From NCBI GenBank assembly GCA_031281895.1, contig JAITET010000082.1, positions 1 through 6,550 on the forward strand: 6,550 bases of DNA. Reading direction: 5' to 3'. The DNA is from Puniceicoccales bacterium. GTDB lineage: Bacteria; Verrucomicrobiota; Verrucomicrobiia; Opitutales; JAIRKQ01. The notes under the pieces are model-generated. The model saw only the letters and a program-made list of their open reading frames with translations, was not told the origin of the DNA and ran no database searches. This document shows, piece by piece, positions 1 to 5,614 of the stretch. Each line of letters opens with the position of its first letter. Position 1 is the stretch's first letter. The translations under genes were made by a program, and so were the position numbers.

Positions 1-215
1 ATATTTTTGCGGTCAAAAAGGTATTTTCGAGAAAATATGGACTGATGTGCGTAGCGACATATTTCCTTGTGGTGTTTTTTCTGCACAAGAGTATTTAAGC
101 CTGTGAAAAGTTTATGAAAGATGAGAAAATATAACCCTCCGGATTTGAGACTCATAAATTTGCATTCACTTCAGTTCTGTGCTCCAGACGACGATGAAAT
201 CTAGACTAATAGCCT
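1..215. other. left-edge segment without a confirmed gene
   Basis: No gene can be assigned here. Three short frames enter or leave at the window edge. Plus frame 3 is open to a TAA at 96-98 and contains a hydrophobic stretch (YGLMCVATYFLVVFFL) resembling a membrane helix near a C-terminus. Plus frame 2 is open to a TGA at 104-106. On the minus strand an ATG at 153-155 opens a frame of about 51 codons that runs off the left edge. At most one of these is likely real. The plus frames would converge on the M24 gene, and the minus frame would follow it 60 bp downstream. I see no convincing terminator hairpin between 106 and 216. Confidence 0.3.
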
Positions 216-1334
216 TTATTCGATTATCCAATTATGCGGAATTTGTGTTAAAATTTCACTTGATTGATCGCGGATCAGAATGTCATCCTCTACACGAACA
301 CCTCCAATTGTTGGATAATATAGCCCGGGCTCAATAGTCACGACCATTCCGGGGTGTAATATGTCATCACACATCCCGATTCTCGGTGGCTCGTGAATGT
401 CAAGTCCCAAGCCATGCCCGAGTGAATGAAACATTCCGTGGGGAGGATTGGCAATATTGCTTGATTTGTACCCTTTACTCTCAAAATATTCCAAGGTCCA
501 TACCATTACATCTTCTCCTTGGACCCCGCCATGGGCCATATCGATGGCAATGTCATGGGCGGCTTTGACGACATTGTACAGGTTAGCTTGTTCTTTCGTT
601 GGCTTTCCCTTGATGAATGTGCGGGAAACATCGGCATAGTAACCAGAAGTCTTCAAATGCGGGAAAAAATCTATCAAAATAAACTCGTTAGCCTTCAAGG
701 GCCCATATCCCAAATTATGTGGATCACAGGCATCAATCCCACAGGCAACGATCGTGTCATCCGCAACTGCTCCAAGCCGGTAGCAAAACGTTTCCATCAT
801 GGTGCGTAGGCGTTTCGATGTCAAAATTTCATCTTCAAAAACCAATTCGTTTTTCCCATTAATCGAGGTGGTCAAAAGAACACTTTCCACTTGTACAAAT
901 GTCTGGCGGACGATATCAATGGCATGTTTGATTTCGGTAATTTCTCCATCGGACTTTATTAATCTCTGGGGAAGGATTGAAAACCCTGCCACAATTATTT
1001 CAAAATTTGCAGATCTCAGTTGATCCGCAAGGTAAATTGGAAAGTCTCGCTTGACGCAAATTGTCTTTAACTTAAGATCCTGTAAAAATCGTTTCAGGAC
1101 GTCGCCATCAGAATTCTTAGCAGATTGTAACGATGATTTAACAACATCCCAGCTGACAAATTTGTCAATTTTTGACGTATTTCTGAGTCGATTGATTTCC
1201 AATGCGCTTACCAGGGCAATTGATTCCTGTCCATCAAACACAATGGCAATATGGTCTGGAACATGGGTGCCAATTAGGTAGAGCAAATCGGAATCTTTTT
1301 TTGTATTTGAAAAAATCAGCAGCGGAGCATCCAT
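216..1334 (-). CDS. M24-family metallopeptidase, Xaa-Pro aminopeptidase type
   Basis: Complete 372-residue peptidase of the pita-bread (M24) fold, predicted to be cytoplasmic because no signal peptide is visible. Family members use two divalent metal ions, often Mn or Co, to cleave an N-terminal residue, typically the one before proline. The N-terminal third is the poorly conserved creatinase-like domain. The catalytic domain keeps every expected metal ligand: D222 (in ILIDFFP), D235 (YYADVSRTF), H307 (HSLGHGLGLDIHEPP), E335 (VTIEPGLYY) and E349 (GVRVEDD). H206 and H314 sit where substrate-binding histidines are expected. The IDFFP motif replaces the common DFG-type sequence. The ATG at 1332-1334 is the only sensible start, but no clear Shine-Dalgarno precedes it. 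The stop is TAA. The tRNA-Gly gene ends 37 bp upstream on the same strand. The family call is secure; true Xaa-Pro specificity and a pepP/pepQ-type symbol are not. Confidence 0.93.
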   Translation of the reverse strand: MDAPLLIFSNTKKDSDLLYLIGTHVPDHIAIVFDGQESIALVSALEINRLRNTSKIDKFVSWDVVKSSLQSAKNSDGDVLKRFLQDLKLKTICVKRDFPIYLADQLRSANFEIIVAGFSILPQRLIKSDGEITEIKHAIDIVRQTFVQVESVLLTTSINGKNELVFEDEILTSKRLRTMMETFCYRLGAVADDTIVACGIDACDPHNLGYGPLKANEFILIDFFPHLKTSGYYADVSRTFIKGKPTKEQANLYNVVKAAHDIAIDMAHGGVQGEDVMVWTLEYFESKGYKSSNIANPPHGMFHSLGHGLGLDIHEPPRIGMCDDILHPGMVVTIEPGLYYPTIGGVRVEDDILIRDQSSEILTQIPHNWIIE

Positions 1335-1371
1335 GGCAGAGATTAAATTTGAAAACCTGGTTGTGTAAATC

Positions 1372-1445
1372 TGGTGCGAGCAGACGGAATTGAACCGACG
1401 ACACCTGCTTGGAAGGCAGAAGTTTTACCACTAAACTATGCTCGC
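1372..1445 (-). tRNA. tRNA-Gly (anticodon UCC)
   Basis: The minus strand folds into a complete 74-nt cloverleaf. The acceptor stem GCGAGCA pairs with TGCTCGC, followed by discriminator A and an encoded CCA (1372-1374). The D arm is GTTT-AGTGGTA-AAAC. The anticodon stem TCTGC/GCAGG has one U-G pair and encloses the loop CTTCCAA, with anticodon TCC at 1411-1413. The T arm is GTCGG-TTCAATT-CCGTC and contains one U-U mismatch at pair 50-64. The overall sequence resembles bacterial tRNA-Gly(UCC). It sits between the ATPase gene upstream and the M24 peptidase gene downstream, all on the minus strand. I found no convincing sigma70-type promoter in the 99 bp upstream. Confidence 0.95.
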
Positions 1446-1507
1446 AAACGTGATTGGCAATCTGAAATATTTGCCCATTCGGTCAAGCATTTTATGTAAA
1501 AATATTA

Positions 1508-1534
1508 GGGGCAAAAATGAAAACAATTTGCACC
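1508..1534 (-). terminator. weak candidate hairpin downstream of the ATPase gene
   Basis: Just after the ATPase stop, the minus strand reads GGTGCAAA, then a loop of about 10 nt, then TTTGCCCC. This gives an eight-position stem with one mismatch. The sequence after it is T-rich but interrupted (TAATATTTTT), so it is a poor match to an intrinsic terminator. It could separate ATPase transcription from the tRNA. Confidence 0.25.
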
Positions 1535-1544
1535 TCCATCGGCT

Positions 1545-3221
1545 TCAAAATTTAATATGCTCAAACTTCCGCACACCATTTCGCACATCATTAACCAGCA
1601 AATGGCTGACATCTTCGACCATGATGGCGTGGTCTTTCAGTAACCTGGTAATATTTTCGGAAAAGGAGTCGGCATGGAGAAAGTCGTCGAAAACAATTTC
1701 CTGGCTGGCCGTCGAAAGGTTATTAGTTAGACTTTTTTTCACTAGAAAATCGAAAATTGCAATTCTTCCCCTATATCCTCTCCACGAACAATTTTCACAT
1801 CCATGTACTTCCGGAACCGTTTCTATGGAATCAGCCAGTTGGGGGAACAGTACTTTTTCAGTATCCGATAGTTCTCGCGATGTCATGCAGAATTGGCATG
1901 GTTTGCGCACAAGCTTTTGGGAAATTGACCCACGAAGGCAACTCTTTATCAAAAATTCTGAAATACCAAGGTCCAGCAGTCGTGTAATGGCCCCCAGCGC
2001 ATCATTGCAGTGGATTGTGCTGAGGACCAAATGCCCCGTTAAAGTAGCTTGGATTACAAGCTCCGCCGTTTCATAGTCACGAATTTCACCGACCATTATT
2101 ACATTTGGGGATTGACGTAAAACGGAACGCAAAATGGACGCAAAAGATAGCCCAATTTCGTCGTTGACAGGCACCTGGCTGATTCCATCCAATCTATATT
2201 CTATGGGATCCTCAATGGTGATCACCTTCCTATCCCGCGATGAAATTTTTTTTAAAATTGTGTACAATGTTGTAGTCTTGCCGCATCCGGTTGCCCCGCA
2301 CAGCAGAATCAGTCCACTTTTGCCATTTATTATCGACTCCATCAAAATGGATTGTTCCTGGTTCAAGCCAATGTTATTCAGGTCGAAATCGTTATCTTCC
2401 TGGTCGAAAATTCTGATTGCAACATTTTCTCCATATATGGTTGGCAAAATTGAAATGCGCAGATCATAATTTTTGTCGAAAATTTTTACGCGTATCCTTC
2501 TATCCTGCGGCAGGTGGACCTCATCAATTTTCGCGTCGGCTTTAAACTTTATCTTAGCGATGACGGCCTGTGCAAAGATTTTATCGACATTATTGATGGT
2601 GTGCAATTTGCCATCAACTCTGATCCTTATGCGCATTCCATCTTTGCAATGCTCCAGATGAATATCCGACGCTCGCTCCGAAATTGACACCCTAAGCAAG
2701 TTATCAAAAAATTTATCCATGGAAACCGATTCTAGTTCACCGGTATCGGTCGACACAGGAGCCACGTTTTCTTTTTCTTTGGTTTTCTGTCTAGCATTTA
2801 TGGTCTCCCAAAAATTTTTTACCCTTCGAAAGGATGTCAATTTAAATGCGATGGGAATTTTCAACCGGTGTGAAACGGTATCCATTAGTTCAACGTTAAA
2901 CGGATCTGCCACTGCAACAATACAGTTTTTATCATCCAGTAGAATGGGAATAAGAGCATTACTTGCCGCAAAATTGCGGCCGATGAAATCTAATTCATTG
3001 CCATCGGTGGGAATATTTTCCATTAAAACTTCTATTCCAATGGCATCAAAAAGTTTTTCCCTGTGGACTGCTTTTTGTAGGGTTTCTATTAAATTTTCAT
3101 TTAGAGCCTCCGCCTCCAAATTTTTTAATTCACTAGCAAAAGCAGCGTCAATGATCTTGATATCCACCAAACACTTGATCAGGTCAGCATTTACTTTTTC
3201 TATTACTTGGCTGCAAAACAT
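1545..3221 (-). CDS. GspE/PilB-family type II secretion or type IV pilus assembly ATPase
   Basis: Complete 558-residue cytoplasmic hexameric ATPase that powers assembly of pilin-like filaments. Residues about 10-145 resemble the T2SSE/MshEN N-terminal domain (FAASNALIPILLDDKN, VAVADPFNVELMD). A Lys/Glu-rich linker follows to about 165. The catalytic part has SDIHLE and IRVDG (about 186-204), Walker A GATGCGKTTT (309-318), the Asp box ITIEDPIEY (334-342), Walker B VIMVGEIRD with E379, and the His box TGHLVLSTIH (395-404). A zinc-binding tetracysteine motif is intact (C442, C445, C475, C478). This set marks an assembly ATPase; a retraction ATPase (PilT) lacks the N-terminal domain and the zinc motif. 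The usual second Walker A serine (GPTGSGKT) is cysteine here. The ATG at 3219-3221 has GGGA five bases upstream; the stop is TGA. No pilin, PilC/GspF or secretin neighbour is present, so GspE versus PilB cannot be decided. Confidence 0.94.
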   Translation of the reverse strand: MFCSQVIEKVNADLIKCLVDIKIIDAAFASELKNLEAEALNENLIETLQKAVHREKLFDAIGIEVLMENIPTDGNELDFIGRNFAASNALIPILLDDKNCIVAVADPFNVELMDTVSHRLKIPIAFKLTSFRRVKNFWETINARQKTKEKENVAPVSTDTGELESVSMDKFFDNLLRVSISERASDIHLEHCKDGMRIRIRVDGKLHTINNVDKIFAQAVIAKIKFKADAKIDEVHLPQDRRIRVKIFDKNYDLRISILPTIYGENVAIRIFDQEDNDFDLNNIGLNQEQSILMESIINGKSGLILLCGATGCGKTTTLYTILKKISSRDRKVITIEDPIEYRLDGISQVPVNDEIGLSFASILRSVLRQSPNVIMVGEIRDYETAELVIQATLTGHLVLSTIHCNDALGAITRLLDLGISEFLIKSCLRGSISQKLVRKPCQFCMTSRELSDTEKVLFPQLADSIETVPEVHGCENCSWRGYRGRIAIFDFLVKKSLTNNLSTASQEIVFDDFLHADSFSENITRLLKDHAIMVEDVSHLLVNDVRNGVRKFEHIKF

Positions 3222-3375
3222 ACTTGTCCCATTTGGTAATCGCTTTAGCTGAAATGTAAAATGTTGTTATTTTATAAAAATTTACCAATTCTTTTTTCAA
3301 AATGTTTTCTAAAAAATATTGACCTAGGCGTTGTATTACTTACTCCTAAGCTGGATTGTAAGGGTTACGAGTTAC
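3222..3375. promoter_or_regulatory. AT-rich divergent intergenic region
   Basis: This stretch of about 154 bp lies between the ATPase start (minus) and the trigger factor start (plus) and must serve both. It is very A/T-rich with several homopolymer runs. For trigger factor, possible but weak elements are TTTTCA (3294-3299) with TATTGA (3317-3322) at 17 bp, or TTGACC at 3319-3324 without a good -10. The AAGGG at 3360-3364 lies 11 nt before the trigger factor ATG, which is long for a Shine-Dalgarno sequence. Confidence 0.5.
3271..3300 (-). promoter_or_regulatory. candidate sigma70-type promoter for the ATPase gene
   Basis: On the minus strand, TTGAAA (3295-3300) and TATAAA (3271-3276) each match the sigma70 consensus at five of six positions. 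They are separated by 18 bp. The predicted start of transcription would leave a leader of about 40 nt before the ATPase ATG. In such AT-rich DNA a chance match is possible. Confidence 0.45.
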
Positions 3376-4533
3376 ATGGTGAAAGAAGAAATTGAAAATG
3401 TTAGTGATACCCGTTTAAACATAGTGCATACATTTGATGCCGATGAAATAGCGGCGGAAAAGAAATCGATCATCGATAAATTGTGCAAGGAGGCTAATGT
3501 GCCAGGGTTTAGAAAGGGAAAAATTCCAAGCAATATCATTTTGTCGAAATTTTCCGATGGGATCAAAAAGCAGTTGGATTCCAATATTATCAATAAAACA
3601 TTGGATGCCTTAAACTATAAAACGGAGTGGAGTATTATTACCATCGTCGATTTAAAGCGGGAAGATGCCGATGGGGGGATGGTTTGTACATTGACACTTG
3701 ATGTTATTCCCGAGTTTAAACTGTCTGACTATAAAAACCTATCCATTGATCCGATCAATGTGGTTGTGGAAGAACACGAAATTCAAAATGAAATAAGAAA
3801 CACACTCAGGCGATATGCAAAATATGAGGTTGTTAAGCGAAAATCCAAAATCGGTGATTTTGTTAAATTAAACTATACGGGAAAATTTGATGATGGAAGT
3901 ATGGTGGCAGACACAAAGAGCATCCCTGGCATTTACGGAACTCAAACAAACACATGGGAAGAAGCAGGTAATACTACAACCCCTGGCATAGGTGCGATAG
4001 TCGATGGTATCGTAGGGGTAAAAGCGGGAGAGAAAAAGACCGTTTCTCAACAATTCGAGCCTGACTTTGAAGTAGTTGAATTGGCTGGGAAAACCATTAG
4101 CTATGACTTGGAGATCGTCGAAGTGCGGGAACTTGTGTTGCCTGAATTAACGGACGATATGCTGCAGACACTGGGCGTAAAATCCCAGGATGAACTATAC
4201 GAAAAATCAAAATTGTTGCTTACCAATTACAAAACTTCCCAGGCGAGATTTAACCAACGGGAAGAATTGGTGACAAAACTCATTGAATCGGTTGATATAA
4301 AAATTCCGGAAAGTGCCATCAATCAGGAAGCTGCCAATTTGATGAATGAGTATGCAGATCGCAAGGTGAGGTCGGGAACAAAACCTCAGGATATTGCAAG
4401 AAATTCCCAAGAAATTTTCGATAGTTTCAAACCCGCTGCCATACAGCGAGTAAAAATTGGTGCAATTTTAGACAAAATTGCCAAAGATGAAAAAATAGAA
4501 CCCCTACAGGGAGACATCGAAAATATGATCTAG
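3376..4533 (+). CDS. tig: trigger factor, ending at an early in-frame TAG
   Basis: Ribosome-associated chaperone and peptidyl-prolyl isomerase that receives nascent chains at the exit tunnel. Residues 1-115 form the ribosome-binding domain with the signature loop GFRKGK (44-49). Residues about 155-249 are the FKBP-type isomerase domain (GDFVKLNYTG to ISYDLEIVEV). Residues from about 255 begin the C-terminal chaperone domain. The product to the TAG is 385 residues, shorter than the roughly 430 usual in this family, and it stops within the last part of the chaperone domain. In-frame coding continues after the stop (see 4534-4752). I chose the ATG at 3376 over the in-frame TTG at 3331 because the 15 extra residues (MYYLLLSWIVRVTSY) look nothing like a trigger factor N-terminus, whereas MVKEEIENVSDTRL does. 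The frequent companions clpP and clpX are not downstream. Confidence 0.93.
   Translation: MVKEEIENVSDTRLNIVHTFDADEIAAEKKSIIDKLCKEANVPGFRKGKIPSNIILSKFSDGIKKQLDSNIINKTLDALNYKTEWSIITIVDLKREDADGGMVCTLTLDVIPEFKLSDYKNLSIDPINVVVEEHEIQNEIRNTLRRYAKYEVVKRKSKIGDFVKLNYTGKFDDGSMVADTKSIPGIYGTQTNTWEEAGNTTTPGIGAIVDGIVGVKAGEKKTVSQQFEPDFEVVELAGKTISYDLEIVEVRELVLPELTDDMLQTLGVKSQDELYEKSKLLLTNYKTSQARFNQREELVTKLIESVDIKIPESAINQEAANLMNEYADRKVRSGTKPQDIARNSQEIFDSFKPAAIQRVKIGAILDKIAKDEKIEPLQGDIENMI
4531..4533 (+). other. in-frame TAG interrupting the trigger factor gene
   Basis: This amber codon falls after residue 385, between IENMI and QDVYTRG, with no frame change on either side. The next codon is CAA, the same TAG-CAA arrangement found at the leaky stop of tobacco mosaic virus, although the third codon (GAT) differs. 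The other complete genes here end in TAA or TGA, so TAG reassignment can be neither shown nor excluded from this window. Confidence 0.85.
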
Positions 4534-4752
4534 CAAGATGTGTACACAAGAGGGCTTGATGTGAACAAGTATGTTGTCGAACTCCGAAGGAACAATGACA
4601 AAATCATTGACCTACGCAGGCGTACCCTGCGAGGGAAAACATTGGATCACCTAATGCATATGCTCTGCAAAGACTTGACGCAAGAAAACAATACAAACCG
4701 TGAAGAATTGGGGGAAAGTCCTGAAGTTGTTCCATCGACCGAACAGCAGTAA
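4534..4752 (+). CDS. tig: C-terminal continuation of trigger factor beyond the TAG
   Basis: Seventy-two codons in the same frame as trigger factor, from CAA at 4534 to TAA at 4750-4752. The translation (QDVYTRGLDVNKYVVEL, then RRTLRGKTLDHLMHML, then an acidic, polar tail ending STEQQ) matches the pattern of the final trigger factor helices, where an 'lr...l..k.ldfLl' segment is followed by a charged tail. With the TAG read as an amino acid the full protein would be 458 residues, in the normal range. A GTG at 4540 is available, but no Shine-Dalgarno supports separate translation. Preservation of the frame suggests either a very recent nonsense mutation or readthrough. It is not an independent gene. 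Confidence 0.8.
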   Translation, partial: QDVYTRGLDVNKYVVELRRNNDKIIDLRRRTLRGKTLDHLMHMLCKDLTQENNTNREELGESPEVVPSTEQQ

Positions 4753-4866
4753 TGTTCCGATCTGAAAGATTACCTTTTCTCGATTAAAATGACGTGTTTT
4801 ACTCGACATGGTCCCTCAAAATTGCAGGTTTTCTCATTCTGTTGGCTAGAGGTATAATTATTCCCC
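4753..4866. other. noncoding gap between trigger factor and the transposase remnant
   Basis: This gap of 114 bp lies between two convergent units. It probably contains one end of the IS630 element, but I found no matching inverted repeat on the other side (5532-5614). No convincing intrinsic terminator for trigger factor is present. The only hairpins are a 4-bp stem (ATCT-GAA-AGAT) and a short A/T stem near 4784-4802. Confidence 0.4.
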
Positions 4867-5531
4867 CTAAGGTAGGCGGGCAAAGGCATGGTAAAGTGCA
4901 TCGTCGAAGGACAAGGAAAAGGTGGAGGATGGAGGCAAATTTTCTGTTTGCCCAGAATTTTTCGATGGGGTTAAGATCTGGAAAATAGGGAGGGAAGAAA
5001 AGTAGAGTGCAGCCAGCCTCCTCGATTAGTTCCCGCGTTCGCTGCTGCTTGTGGAATAACGCATCGTCCATGACCACCACTTACCCCAGCCATAGTGCTG
5101 GTACAAAATCTTGCTCAACCCAAGTGTTGGAGACCTCCCTATCGAGGGTGCAATCATAAATACAATTCAGCAATTGTCTTCCCGTTGCCGTAGCCGGCGA
5201 CGCCGTTAGTCCGTCGAAATTTCCGACTGGCTATGCAGCCGAATACCTTTTTTCCCTTTTCCGATCGGGCTTTCCTGCGGTGGATGCAGGGGCCTATGCC
5301 ACTTTTTTCCACGTAAACTAGATCTTCCTTTTTAGGGTCGCTATTGCTTTTTCATAGCTCGCACGTTTTCCCTCCTTTCGCTCCCAGAAGGCCATTGTTT
5401 TTTAAGAGTAATCTTCATCTTCTTCAGTGCCCTGTCGATGCTGCTTTTCCCCACACCAAACGCCCCGATCGTTCCCTCCATAGTGTGGGTCTTTTCGTAC
5501 TCCAATGCAACCCCTTCGTTCGATATGCCAT
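4867..5531 (-). pseudogene. decayed IS630-family transposase
   Basis: Remnant of an IS630/Tc1-type DDE transposase, legible only by joining frames. A likely original start MAY is at 5531. HTH-like sequence follows (ALEYEKTHTMEGT, AFGVGKSSIDRALKKMKIT), then MAFWERKEGKRASYEKAIAT in another frame. After that come KEDLVYVEKSGI, HRRKARSEKGKKVFG and RTNGVAGYGNGKTIAEL, then YDCTLDREVSNTWVEQDFV after a further shift. An in-frame TAA lies at 5081-5083. VVVMDDALFHKQQRTRELIE and FFPPYFPDLNPIEKFWA follow, and a last shift gives FDDALYHAFARLP with TAG at 4867. Frame changes lie near 5525, 5400, 5330, 5158 and 4910, most of them at or near homopolymer runs. The first catalytic Asp (YVDESG in relatives) is Glu here; the second Asp and the final Glu remain. 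At about 220 codons it is shorter than usual and probably lacks a segment between its two HTH motifs. I could not identify terminal inverted repeats. Confidence 0.9.
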
Positions 5532-5581
5532 TTACCAACACTACTACTGTGCATGTCTTTTTTAAGAAGAAATACTGTATT

Positions 5582-5603
5582 TATAAAGCTTGCAATTTAT
5601 AAA
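5582..5603 (+). promoter_or_regulatory. weak TATA-like elements upstream of the repeat protein
   Basis: TATAAA occurs at 5582-5587 and again at 5598-5603, just before the ATG at 5615. Neither has a good -35 box at the expected distance. If the second were a real -10, the transcript would be nearly leaderless, which would fit the lack of a Shine-Dalgarno sequence. The region may belong to the end of the dead insertion element. Confidence 0.25.
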
Positions 5604-5614
5604 ATAGTATTACC

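Noticed and set aside
1234..1431. Minus-strand 65-residue frame covering the tRNA
   Set aside because: It overlaps both the tRNA and the N-terminus of the M24 gene in another frame, with no support of its own.
2967..2983. Perfect inverted repeat GCCGCAA-AA-TTGCGGC
   Set aside because: It lies inside the ATPase coding sequence, has a 2-nt loop and no T tract. It is most likely chance, not a terminator or operator.
2719..3252. Plus-strand 177-residue frame opposite the ATPase gene
   Set aside because: It lies antisense to a clearly conserved ATPase N-terminal domain. Its Ser/Phe-rich translation is typical of a shadow frame.
3331..3375. TTG start extending trigger factor by 15 residues
   Set aside because: The added residues are hydrophobic and unlike trigger factor N-termini. 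The ATG at 3376 gives the expected start.
4540..4752. Independent small gene starting at GTG 4540
   Set aside because: It is in frame with trigger factor, resembles its C-terminal end, and has no ribosome binding site of its own.
4753..5614. Terminal inverted repeats and TA target duplication of the IS630 element
   Set aside because: I compared both flanks by eye and found only a shared GACATG, too short to claim. The element ends remain undefined.
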